From Phycisphaerae bacterium (GTDB lineage: Bacteria > Planctomycetota > Phycisphaerae > UBA1845): 64,000 bases of DNA. Positions within the stretch are counted from its first letter, which is position 1; each line of letters begins with the position of its first letter. Positions 17,570 to 25,399 of the stretch are shown here, piece by piece. Both the position numbers and the translations under genes were made by a program. The stretch spans positions 1-64,000 of the forward strand of contig JANQQK010000032.1 of NCBI GenBank assembly GCA_028289375.1, in the 5' to 3' direction. The notes below the pieces were generated by a model that did no database searches, had not been told where the DNA came from, and worked only from the letters and a program-made list of their open reading frames with translations.

Positions 17570-18880
17570 TTACCAGGTTCCGGTGTTGGCGAAGGCGAGG
17601 GGTTTGATGGTGAGGTGCTGGGGATTTGTGTTGGTGAAGTTTTGGGCGGCGGCGCTGGTGGCGAGGGCGGCGGCCCAGAAGCGGTCGGCGTGGCCTGTTT
17701 GGGATCGCTGTGCGTCGAAGCGGGCGAGACCTGTGGTGGTGATGGTGCGTCGGAGGCTGTGAAAGTCGTTGCGGATGTCGGGGTCGACGGGGATGCGGAT
17801 GGAGCGGTTTTCGAAGTGGATGCGCAGCTTGTTGGCGAGCTCGTTCTTGATGGTGTTGGTGAAGGTGACGGGGGTAACGCGGTGTTGGCCTGCTCGGTCG
17901 ACGAGTGATTCGGCGAGTTGCATGCCGATGCCGCCGGCGTCGATGGCGAGGCGGTGGACGTGTTTGTTGTCGAGGAGGCTCGCCAGCAGATCGAACTGGT
18001 TCTGGAAGGTTTCGTTCTGACGTTCGTAGACGGCGCGGGTGATGAGGTGGTCGTATTCGCGCTGGATGATCCAGATGACGGTGAGGTCGCGTTTGCGGCC
18101 TACGTCGACGCCGATGCAGAGGTTTTCGAATTCGTTGAGCGTGGTGATGTCGGGGGTTTTGTCGAGGGTGGGGTCCTGGCAGGTGGTGATCATGTCGTGG
18201 GTGAGGAAGGCGGTGGATTCGTCGAGGAATTCGCAGTTGAATTCCTGGCGGTAGAGTTCGTCGTCGCCCATGGAAGCGCGGATGTCGTCGGCGTTGATGT
18301 TGAGGCATTGGGCGATGGCGTCGTCGAGGGTGACGACGGACTTTTCGAAGCGGTCGTTCTGGGAGAGGTCGTAGAAGACGTTGTTTTTGCCTTTGGGGGT
18401 TGATGCGACGTCGAGTTCGCCGTTTCCGCGGAGAAGGGTCGGGAAAATGGCGGCCCAGATGTCGCGGTCGTGGGCGTGCATGGCGAACTCGTCGAGGAAG
18501 ACGTCGCCGGTGAAGCCTCGTACGGTTTCGGGGTTTGCGGGCAGGCCAATGATGCGGACGCCGTTGGGCAGTTCGATTTCGAGCTGGTTGTACTTCGTGC
18601 CTTTGAGGATGGGGTTGTTGTCGAAGGTGGTGGCGATTTCGAGGGCCTGGCAGTGCATGCGTGCCTTTTGCATGAGTTCTTTGGATTGGCGTTCGCTTGC
18701 ACTGAGGAAGATCTGGTTTCGGCGACGCTTGATGCCACGGATGACGCGGCGGAGGGACTTGGTGAAGGACTTGCCGGTTTGTCTTGCCCAGCATGACCAG
18801 CGGAAGCGGGCGTTGGACTCGATGTCTTCGCGTTGGAAGTCGAGGAGGGGAATGACGGGTTTGGGTTTGGCGTGGACCAC
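17570..18880 (-). CDS. Phage terminase large subunit, Mu gp28-like
   Basis: The 436-residue protein packages DNA into the prohead. The ATPase domain has a Walker A-like ARQTGKS (residues 32-38) and Walker B VFLDEF (127-132). The nuclease domain has GVDVGRKRD (257-265), the acidic IDAGGIG (312-318) and a late HADRFWAAAL, the usual RNase H-like triad positions. All key residues are present, so the protein may be active. No small terminase gene precedes it: only a 226-base gap separates it from the zinc-ribbon gene cluster. Confidence 0.93.
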   Translation of the reverse strand: MVHAKPKPVIPLLDFQREDIESNARFRWSCWARQTGKSFTKSLRRVIRGIKRRRNQIFLSASERQSKELMQKARMHCQALEIATTFDNNPILKGTKYNQLEIELPNGVRIIGLPANPETVRGFTGDVFLDEFAMHAHDRDIWAAIFPTLLRGNGELDVASTPKGKNNVFYDLSQNDRFEKSVVTLDDAIAQCLNINADDIRASMGDDELYRQEFNCEFLDESTAFLTHDMITTCQDPTLDKTPDITTLNEFENLCIGVDVGRKRDLTVIWIIQREYDHLITRAVYERQNETFQNQFDLLASLLDNKHVHRLAIDAGGIGMQLAESLVDRAGQHRVTPVTFTNTIKNELANKLRIHFENRSIRIPVDPDIRNDFHSLRRTITTTGLARFDAQRSQTGHADRFWAAALATSAAAQNFTNTNPQHLTIKPLAFANTGTW

Positions 18881-19106
18881 GTGGGTCTCCTTGGCTTGGC
18901 GGGTCCTTCCCGCGTCACCCTAAAGAACGTGATGGGTGATCGAAGGAAAAATTTTTGTTTGATCAGGGGTGTACGGGGGCTGGGAGTGGGATTTTATGGG
19001 ACGTGCCACCCGTCGGGGGGGAGTGGCTGGTATTGCGAGGGACTGAGGGACGGAGGGACTAAGGGACTGAGGGGGGATCGAGGGATCCCGGCGCGCCGGG
19101 ACAGGC
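18881..19106. other. Gap upstream of the terminase gene
   Basis: No gene is seen. Bases 18907-18936 may be a decayed family A copy (CCCGCGTCACCC and GTGATGGGTGA). An A/T-rich stretch at 18941-18963 could hold the cassette promoter, but no convincing pair of boxes is visible. The right end holds a family C array. Confidence 0.5.
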
Positions 19107-19112
19107 CTAGGG
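19036..19112 (+). repeat. Family C GGGA-type array with GGCGCGCC core
   Basis: Units such as GAGGGACT, GAGGGACG and TAAGGGACT are followed by ATCCCGGCGCGCCGGGA and CAGGCCTAGGGATCGAG. The 3' end overlaps the last codons of the zinc-ribbon gene that stops at 19107. Confidence 0.85.
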
Positions 19113-19955
19113 ATCGAGTGGGACGAAGGGTTGGCCGCATTCGGGGCAGCGGGGGGTTGAGAGGTGGGTCAGGGGATAGGCGCAATGGGGGCATCTGGTG
19201 GGGTCGGGTTCGAGGGTGGATCGCTTGCAAAGAAGGATTGCGCACAGGGTTCTTGTGGCTGAGGCGTTTGAGCGGATCTGTAGTTCGCGGAAGGTGGCGT
19301 AGGCGATGAGAATGGTGCCGATGAGTGCGGCAGGCGCACCGGCATTGGCCGTCTTTGTGATGAGAAGAAACGCATATGCTGTTGCGAGGAAGAGCATCGC
19401 GACGGTGCGGAGGTAGGGTTCGCCCTGTCGGCTTCTCCAGAAGAACTTCACTGTCCACAAGACGGTCCAGGAGAATAGAAGACAGCCGGCGATGAGGATC
19501 GCAGCGCCTGTGGCGGATTTTCTTGCGGATGAAAACAGCGGCACCGCTTGTAGCAGGCCGACGAGTATCAGCGTGGAGATGATGAGCATTGGTATGGCGG
19601 CGGCGAATTTGGGGTGCATGTCATACAGTTTGGCGCTTTCGCGATGCAAGTCTGTATCGGGGAGGGCGATGGTGTAGCCGATGAAGATCAGAAATCCAAG
19701 CATGGCTGGTAGAACGAGCATGACGATCAGTGCGACGAAGCCGACGATTGCGGGTCGCATTGTGATGTAGGGCTTTATGGTGCTTGTGAAGAAGGCGTCG
19801 GCGGGGTGGCCTGCGGCGAGGTGCCACAGGGCTGGGATGGCGATCGAGCCCATCAGGAGCAGAGCGCCGAAGATTTGCATACGACGCAGGCTTCGGCGTT
19901 GTCGTAGCATGGGTGTGCCGACAATGAATTGTTGCTCGGGATTGGTTTGTTGCAT
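19107..19955 (-). CDS. Zinc-ribbon membrane protein (C-terminal ribbon), paralogue 1
   Basis: The 282-residue product has about six membrane segments (for instance FGALLLMGSIAIPALWHL and GFVALIVMLVLPAMLGFLIFIG). It ends in a four-cysteine ribbon, RCPHCAYPLTHLSTPRCPECGQP. The ribbon would face the cytoplasm if the number of spans is even. The ATG begins one base after the stop of the gene upstream, so translation is probably coupled. Function is unknown. The same C-terminal ribbon appears in the three genes to its right, which together form one cluster. Confidence 0.8.
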   Translation of the reverse strand: MQQTNPEQQFIVGTPMLRQRRSLRRMQIFGALLLMGSIAIPALWHLAAGHPADAFFTSTIKPYITMRPAIVGFVALIVMLVLPAMLGFLIFIGYTIALPDTDLHRESAKLYDMHPKFAAAIPMLIISTLILVGLLQAVPLFSSARKSATGAAILIAGCLLFSWTVLWTVKFFWRSRQGEPYLRTVAMLFLATAYAFLLITKTANAGAPAALIGTILIAYATFRELQIRSNASATRTLCAILLCKRSTLEPDPTRCPHCAYPLTHLSTPRCPECGQPFVPLDP

Positions 19956-19956
19956 T

Positions 19957-20784
19957 TCATGGGATTGTACATGGTTGCCCGCATTCGGGGCAGCGCGGGG
20001 TTTTGAGGTGAGCGACGGTGTAGCCGCAGTAGGAGCATTTGGTGGGGTCGTTGTCGATGAACTTTGGGTTGGCGGTGAGGAGTTGGTAGAGGGTTTTGGG
20101 GATGGTTGCGCGGGTACGGGCGCGGATTTCGTTGAAGGTGCCGATGGCGATGAGTGATGCGCCCAATGCGGCGACGTGTCTTCCGACCAACGCATTCGAG
20201 ATACCGACGAGTCGCTCCACGAGTTCAAGAGCGAAGTAAATCGCCACTGCGAATTTGGCGCATTGCAGGAATCTTCTGCCTTTGCAGACGAAGATGATTG
20301 AATAACCCGCTGTGACGAGGAATACGAAGCACCACGTCCACTCGAATAGTCCCATGTCCGGCGCATGGGTGGCTACAAATGTTGACCACAAGTAACCAGT
20401 GTCGAGGATTGCGGGTATTGACAGTGACACGCATACGGCGCTCGCCGTTGTCAGGGACGCTTGCGGATTTCGAATCCTGATGATGAGTGGTATGGCTACC
20501 AGCGCGCCGAACACATATTGGGCAACGCCTCCGCAATAGAGATGGATGAGACTGGGCCAGTTGATCGGTGGACCCAGTGGTCTTTCCAGCACGGCCAAGT
20601 CGGTTCTCCATCCCGAGCCAATGGGCCAGGCGGGCAGGAAGAGGGCGGTGGCGAGAAGGAGTCCGCCGATGAGTTGCAGCCACCATGCGCGGCTTAGGGC
20701 TGTATTGGGGGCGATTGTATCAACCCGATGTGATTCGGTGATGTGCGTCTTGCCGGATGGTGTTTTTGGGTTGGGTTGTGGCAT
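19957..20784 (-). CDS. Zinc-ribbon membrane protein (C-terminal ribbon), paralogue 2
   Basis: The 275-residue product has about six hydrophobic segments (LQLIGGLLLATALFLPAW, YVFGALVAIPLII and others) and a C-terminal ribbon KCSYCGYTVAHLKTPRCPECGQPCTIP. It begins just left of a family A repeat copy, and its stop is one base from the next gene. The overall layout matches the neighbour although the membrane part has diverged almost beyond recognition. No function can be given. Confidence 0.8.
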   Translation of the reverse strand: MPQPNPKTPSGKTHITESHRVDTIAPNTALSRAWWLQLIGGLLLATALFLPAWPIGSGWRTDLAVLERPLGPPINWPSLIHLYCGGVAQYVFGALVAIPLIIRIRNPQASLTTASAVCVSLSIPAILDTGYLWSTFVATHAPDMGLFEWTWCFVFLVTAGYSIIFVCKGRRFLQCAKFAVAIYFALELVERLVGISNALVGRHVAALGASLIAIGTFNEIRARTRATIPKTLYQLLTANPKFIDNDPTKCSYCGYTVAHLKTPRCPECGQPCTIP

Positions 20785-20790
20785 CGGGGC

Positions 20791-20821
20791 TTCCCGTCAC
20801 CCACAAGGGGTGACGCTACAG
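20791..20821 (+). repeat. Family A palindrome forming the stop codon of the 20816 gene
   Basis: TTCCCGTCACCC-ACAA-GGGGTGACGCTACAG. The TAG stop of the minus-strand gene ending at 20816 is read from the CTACAG arm. Confidence 0.95.
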
Positions 20822-21271
20822 GGGTTCGGTTGGGATTGTACATGGTTGGCCGCATTCGGGGCATGTTTGGGATTCGTTGCCGGTGAGGTTGTAGCCGCAG
20901 GCGGTGCAGGTTGGGCGGTTGAGGCTGTTGATGAGGCGGCGGACTTCGGTTTCGAGGTCGGAGTTGTGGTATCGTCGGCTGACACGCCCGAAGACGTGGA
21001 ACGATGCTACCACGACTGCGGCTGCGATGGTTGCCCACATCCAGCCGCGGAGTGCGAAGATCATCGGGATAGCGCCGAGCGCGAAAAAGAACAGCAAGAT
21101 TGCGATGTCACTGATCCAGGAGAAGGTAGGGCTTGTGCAGTAGATGCGCTGGCTTGCGTGCTGGAGAATTCCCTGTCGACTTTCGGGTGGGAGGCGTTTG
21201 AGTTCGGGGAGGCGTCGGACGAGGAAGCGATCGAACAATTTGTTGATGAAGTCATCGAGGATCATGGTCAT
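20816..21271 (-). CDS. Zinc-ribbon membrane protein (C-terminal ribbon), paralogue 3
   Basis: The product of about 151 residues has two membrane helices (ISDIAILLFFFALGAIPMI and GWMWATIAAAVVVASFHV), a short charged linker (EVRRLINSLNRP) and a ribbon TCTACGYNLTGNESQTCPECGQP. It ends PTEPL directly in a family A repeat. Two ATGs, at 21271 and 21265, are possible starts; codons further upstream look non-coding. It resembles the next gene strongly at its C terminus, including the stop codon. Confidence 0.75.
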   Translation of the reverse strand: MTMILDDFINKLFDRFLVRRLPELKRLPPESRQGILQHASQRIYCTSPTFSWISDIAILLFFFALGAIPMIFALRGWMWATIAAAVVVASFHVFGRVSRRYHNSDLETEVRRLINSLNRPTCTACGYNLTGNESQTCPECGQPCTIPTEPL

Positions 21272-21390
21272 TCTGTGATCGATGGGTGTTCTGATTGATT
21301 CTATGGAAATGTTGTGCAGCAGGGCAACGGTGTTCGGCGGGGAGGTGGCGAACAGCCTCGCCAATCGGGTTGCTCGCCGTTGATTGGGCC

Positions 21391-21421
21391 TTCCCGTCAC
21401 CCACAAGGGGTGACGCTACAG
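21391..21421 (+). repeat. Family A palindrome forming the stop codon of the 21416 gene
   Basis: This copy is identical to the one at 20791-20821, and the similarity continues into the coding sequence on its right (GGGGTTCGGTTGGGA), so the two gene ends are duplicates. Confidence 0.95.
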
Positions 21422-21820
21422 GGGTTCGGTTGGGACTGTACAGGGTTGGCCGCATTCGGGGCATTGGTCTGATTCGTTGCCGGTGAGGTCGTAGGCGCAT
21501 TCGAGGCAGGTGGGATGCCCGAGTTCGTTCATGAGTCGCCGGACTTCACGACGAATGCGGGACTGGAGTATTCGTCTGCCGATTAAGAAGCCGGTGGCTG
21601 AAAGAAAGGGGAACAAAACGAGTATCGTGTTTCTGGTGAAATTGGTGGGATACAATTCGAGCATCACCCACGTCGACAATATGAAAACTGCGATTGCGAG
21701 GAGCGCGAGGAGCTGCGGCCGATACCGTGACGCACGAAAGGCATTGACCACAGCCGTCTCATAGACGCCCGGGGCGATCTTGCGAGAAAGTCGATTGAGC
21801 TCAGGATATCCTCCGAGCAT
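21416..21820 (-). CDS. Zinc-ribbon membrane protein (C-terminal ribbon), paralogue 4
   Basis: The 134-residue product has two membrane helices (LLALLAIAVFILSTWVML and LVLFPFLSATGFLIG) followed by REVRRLMNELGHPTCLECAY and a CPECGQP ribbon. The C-terminal 45 residues closely match the gene to its left. The promoter would lie in the 21821-22033 gap shared with aspS, which is divergent. Confidence 0.8.
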   Translation of the reverse strand: MLGGYPELNRLSRKIAPGVYETAVVNAFRASRYRPQLLALLAIAVFILSTWVMLELYPTNFTRNTILVLFPFLSATGFLIGRRILQSRIRREVRRLMNELGHPTCLECAYDLTGNESDQCPECGQPCTVPTEPL

Positions 21821-22033
21821 AGGGGGAGTCTGCCATTAACCGCTGGGAAAAGGGTATGACAGATCATGTCGGGCGCCCAGCGAGCAGCGGAAGCTGGGTA
21901 TCGATCGTGATGGAGCGTCCCATAAGTTGGTGCGATTGCGTTAGACGGGTTTTGGGCGTAGAAAACGCCTCTGTTCCGGGGTGATTTGAGCGTGTGATGG
22001 CTCGGTGGTGGGCCTGTGAAGGAGGCTTGAGCG

Positions 22034-23854
22034 GTGGCGGTTGAGTTCAACAAGCGGACGCATCGGTGTGCGAGTTTGCGGAAAGAGGATGTCGGGTCGA
22101 CGGTGACGTTGGCTGGCTGGGTGAATTCGTATCGCGATCATGGCGGGATGGTGTTCATCGATCTTCGTGATCACGAGGGGATCACGCAGTGCAAGTTCAA
22201 CCCGCAGACGGATCCGAAGGCGCATGAGATCGCGCGGGCGCTGCGCAACGAGGATGTGATCGCCATTCGTGGGGACGTGGCGACGCGCGGTGAGAACATC
22301 AACCCGAAGCTGCCGACGGGGGAAATCGAGGTCGAGATTCGCGAGGTCGATCTGCTGGCGAAGAGTGAGCCGCCGCCGTTCGAGGTGTCGGATCACGTGG
22401 AGGCCAGCGAGGAGTTGCGACTCAAGTATCGTTATCTGGATCTGCGTCGTCCGAAGATGCAGCGGATTCTGCGGACGCGGGCGAAGCTGGCCAAGACGAT
22501 TCGCGACTTCTTCGATGATGAGAGCTTTGTCGAGATCGAGACGCCTTGTCTGACGAAGTCGACGCCCGAAGGTGCGCGCGACTACCTGGTGCCGTCGCGC
22601 GTTCAGGCGGGCAGTTTCTACGCGTTGCCGCAGTCGCCTCAAATCTTCAAGCAGTTGTTCATGATCGCCGGGTTTGATCGGTACGCGCAGATCGTGCGGT
22701 GTTTCCGCGATGAGGACCTGCGGGGGAATCGTCAGCCTGAGTTCACGCAGTTGGATATGGAGATGGCGTTTGTCCGTCGCGATGAGGTGATGGACACGGT
22801 GGATCGGTGCGTGCAGAAGATCTTCAAGAACCTGCTGGACATTGACCTGCCCTTGCCGTTGCCGCGGATGAGCTACTTTGAGGCGATGGATCGGTTCGGG
22901 ATCGATCGGCCTGACACGCGGTTCGGGCTGGAATTGCAGGATATTACGGACATTGCGAAGAAGACGGAGTTTTCGATCTTCCAGAAGGCGATCGAGGCTG
23001 GCGGAATCGTGAAGTGCATCGTGGTTCCCGGTGGTGAGACGCTGACGCGGAAGGTGACGGACGGGTTGGCAGAGGAGATCAAGGGGATTGGCGGCGGGGG
23101 TATGCCGATCACGAAGATCACGGCGAAGGATGGCGGGGTTGAGTGTACGACGGGTGTGGCGAAGTTCATGCAGCCGGTGGTGGATGAGCTGTGTGCAGCC
23201 ACAGGTGCAAAGGCTGGGGATGCGATCGTGTTCATGCCGGGGTCGTACAACGATGTTTGCAAGTACCTGCATTTTCTGCGGACGCGGCTGGCGGAGATCA
23301 CGGATGTGATTCCGAAGGATCGGTGGGACGTGATGTGGGTCGTGGATTTCCCGCTTGTTGAATGGGACGAGGATGAAAAGCGCTGGAACAGCATGCACCA
23401 TCCGTTTACGGCTCCGATGGCGGAAGATGAGCATCTGATGGAGAGTGATCCGGGGAAGGTCCGCAGCGAGGCGTATGATCTGGTGCTCAATGGTGAGGAG
23501 ATGGCGGGGGGCAGTGTTCGTATTCACAAGCGTGAGATTCAGAAGAAGGTGTTTGAGCTTCTGAACATCAGCGAGGAGGAGGCGAAGCTGCGGTTCACGC
23601 ACCTGATGGAGGCGTTGACGTTCGGAGCGCCGCCGCATGGTGGTATTGCGTTCGGTTTGGATCGCTGGGTGATGAAGATCGCGGGCGTGGAGAGCATCCG
23701 CGAGGTGATCGCCTATCCGAAGACGCAGCGGGCGGTGTGTCCGCTGACGGATGCACCGTCACTGGTGGATTCGGAGCAGCTTCACGAGTTGGGCGTCGAT
23801 TTGCGGCCTGAGGTGAAGGCAAAGCTGGACGAGAAGCGGGACGCGTCGGCGTAG
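22034..23854 (+). CDS. aspS: Aspartyl-tRNA synthetase
   Basis: The cytoplasmic enzyme charges tRNA with aspartate. The 606-residue product is bacterial in type: an N-terminal anticodon-binding OB fold (GWVNSYRDHGG, residues 28-38), class II motif 2 (CFRDEDLRGNRQPEFTQLD, about 222-240), a GAD insertion, and motif 3 (FGLDRWVMKIAG, about 540-551). AAGGAGG lies nine bases before the GTG used as start. His at position 36 matches the residue found in non-discriminating enzymes such as that of Pseudomonas aeruginosa, whereas discriminating enzymes have Leu there; so it may also charge tRNA-Asn. It ends ten bases from the convergent gene. Confidence 0.97.
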   Translation: MAVEFNKRTHRCASLRKEDVGSTVTLAGWVNSYRDHGGMVFIDLRDHEGITQCKFNPQTDPKAHEIARALRNEDVIAIRGDVATRGENINPKLPTGEIEVEIREVDLLAKSEPPPFEVSDHVEASEELRLKYRYLDLRRPKMQRILRTRAKLAKTIRDFFDDESFVEIETPCLTKSTPEGARDYLVPSRVQAGSFYALPQSPQIFKQLFMIAGFDRYAQIVRCFRDEDLRGNRQPEFTQLDMEMAFVRRDEVMDTVDRCVQKIFKNLLDIDLPLPLPRMSYFEAMDRFGIDRPDTRFGLELQDITDIAKKTEFSIFQKAIEAGGIVKCIVVPGGETLTRKVTDGLAEEIKGIGGGGMPITKITAKDGGVECTTGVAKFMQPVVDELCAATGAKAGDAIVFMPGSYNDVCKYLHFLRTRLAEITDVIPKDRWDVMWVVDFPLVEWDEDEKRWNSMHHPFTAPMAEDEHLMESDPGKVRSEAYDLVLNGEEMAGGSVRIHKREIQKKVFELLNISEEEAKLRFTHLMEALTFGAPPHGGIAFGLDRWVMKIAGVESIREVIAYPKTQRAVCPLTDAPSLVDSEQLHELGVDLRPEVKAKLDEKRDASA

Positions 23855-23864
23855 GGGATTCGGG

Positions 23865-24617
23865 TTACAGCAGGATGATGGCTGCGGTGATGACGGCGGC
23901 GATGGCGAGGAAGACCGCGATCGTTGTAATGACGCCTTTGGTTGCGCTTTGTACTGCATTGTCGAGGTTCGCGTCCTTGATGGCGTTTGCGAGGGCTTTG
24001 ATCATTTCGAGTTGGCGTGGGGTTGGTTTGGCGACGGGTGGAGCGACGCGTTGCTCGATCGAGGTCGCGAGTTGGGGGTTCTCGTTGAGCAGGGCAACGA
24101 GGTCGTTGTAGTCGGCGCGGCGTTTTTGGGGGTCTCGCGGCCAATCACTTCGCTGGGTGCGTAGTTTGCTGTAGGCGATATCTTCGATGGCAGCGACGGG
24201 GACTTCTCCGATGTCTGGGATGGTGGTCGTGGTGGTGTTGTTCAGGTCTGCGAATCCTGTGGTGTCGAAGATGATGTCGAGTCTTGCGCCGTGATGGTGT
24301 CGTATGCGGCGGATGGGAAGGTCTGTCTCTTCGGATTCGTCTTGAAACCCGAATTCTGCGGCGCGGGCGAGGAAGGCATCGGCGGCTGATGCGTCGACGA
24401 CGAAATCGATGTCTTCGGTGGAGCGGTGCTCGGTGAGGTAGACGGCGACGGCGTGGGCACCGAAGAGTGCGAAGGGGGCGTTGATTGCGCGCAGGAGGGA
24501 TACGGCGTCGCGCATGGCGTCTTTGAGTCGGTAGGGATCGTCGCGATGCAGGTTCATGACGCTCTCGCCGAGATCGAGGTAGGTGGACAGGCGAAGAGAT
24601 GCTGTGGCGGCGGACAT
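23865..24617 (-). CDS. Nucleotidyltransferase-fold protein with C-terminal membrane anchor
   Basis: The 250-residue protein shows the minimal nucleotidyltransferase pattern: FALFGAHAVAVYL (residues 49-61), then STEDIDFVVDAS with the acidic pair DxD, and a third acidic position in GARLDIIFDT. This places it near AbiEii-like or DUF6036-like proteins, which may be toxins or metabolic enzymes. A helical region follows (PRQLEMIKALANAIKD) and the last 22 residues form one membrane helix (ITTIAVFLAIAAVITAAIILL). No antitoxin-like partner lies beside it. A role cannot be assigned. Confidence 0.75.
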   Translation of the reverse strand: MSAATASLRLSTYLDLGESVMNLHRDDPYRLKDAMRDAVSLLRAINAPFALFGAHAVAVYLTEHRSTEDIDFVVDASAADAFLARAAEFGFQDESEETDLPIRRIRHHHGARLDIIFDTTGFADLNNTTTTTIPDIGEVPVAAIEDIAYSKLRTQRSDWPRDPQKRRADYNDLVALLNENPQLATSIEQRVAPPVAKPTPRQLEMIKALANAIKDANLDNAVQSATKGVITTIAVFLAIAAVITAAIILL

Positions 24618-24688
24618 GGGCCAACCTCGTTACGCGGTTTCCGGACAGTTTCTGATTTTAGGGTGTTGGGTGATCGAATTCGAGCGGA

Positions 24689-25336
24689 TTATGGATCGCC
24701 GCGGGCGGGGATGACGTCGAGTTCGACCTGGAAGCGGTTGACGCCGACGTCGGCGAATTCGAGGCGGGCGTTGATGATGGATCCGCAGTTGAAGTCGACG
24801 CCGAGCAGTGCTTCGAACCCGCCGGCGAATCCTTCGTTCGGGATGGCGGCGGCGGGCGAGGTGAGGGCTGCGTCGGAGAATCCGACGCCGTCGAGCAATG
24901 CGGGTTCGTCGATGAGCGGTGCGAGCGCGCCGGGATTGGTGGCGACGAGGCTGATGAGTGATCGGCTGCCGACGGAGAAGACGCGGGCGCAGGGGAGGGT
25001 GACCAGTCCGCTGGAGGCGTTTGCTTCGAGGGTGGCGGAGCTGTTGATGCCCTGAATCTGGGTGTCGGGGCTGTATTGGAAGAAGATGGGGCTGGTGCGT
25101 TCGTCGGTGTTGTCGAAGACGCCGGTGGTGAAGATGGCGCGGAACGGGGTGTTGTTTTCAAAGTTGACGCTGAAGGTGCCGCGAAGACCGGAGCCCAGTG
25201 GGGCGCCGGCGGTGCCGCCGCTTCCCGGAGCGCCAAACGTGGCGGTCTGGTTGAGGAAGGTCTCGACGTTGCAGCCAACGAGGACGGCTGCGGCGATGGT
25301 GGCGACGAATGTGAGGGCGGTCTTGCTTCGGATCAT
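24689..25336 (-). CDS. Lipoprotein of unknown function
   Basis: The product has 215 residues when started at the ATG before IRSKTALTFVATIAAAVLVGC; the VLVGC lipobox marks a lipid-anchored, exported protein. The mature part is beta-rich and contains GSGLRGTFSVNFENNTPFRAIF and LPCARVFSVGS. An upstream ATG at 25375 would add 13 residues. I see no enzymatic motif. It lies 63 bases from the alternate GlmU-like gene and may be in one transcript with it. Confidence 0.75.
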   Translation of the reverse strand: MIRSKTALTFVATIAAAVLVGCNVETFLNQTATFGAPGSGGTAGAPLGSGLRGTFSVNFENNTPFRAIFTTGVFDNTDERTSPIFFQYSPDTQIQGINSSATLEANASSGLVTLPCARVFSVGSRSLISLVATNPGALAPLIDEPALLDGVGFSDAALTSPAAAIPNEGFAGGFEALLGVDFNCGSIINARLEFADVGVNRFQVELDVIPARGDP

Positions 25337-25399
25337 TTGGGGCGTCCGTGGTTTCCTACCGAGTGAGATCGGCATGGGTTGTGTCGAAGCTTGAACGGA

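Noticed and set aside
16167-18794. An open frame of 875 codons covering the portal gene and running on through the terminase gene.
   Set aside because: The upstream half is arginine- and proline-rich and lies antisense to no gene but out of frame with the terminase; only the 428 residues from 17453 match a portal.
18907-18936. A possible eighth family A copy before the terminase gene.
   Set aside because: Only the GTCACCC half is intact; the second half is too altered to count.
14620-19112. The family C pair as attachment sites of a prophage.
   Set aside because: The copies are inverted, one lies inside the cassette, and the same units occur in mobA, so they are a general repeat and not att sites.
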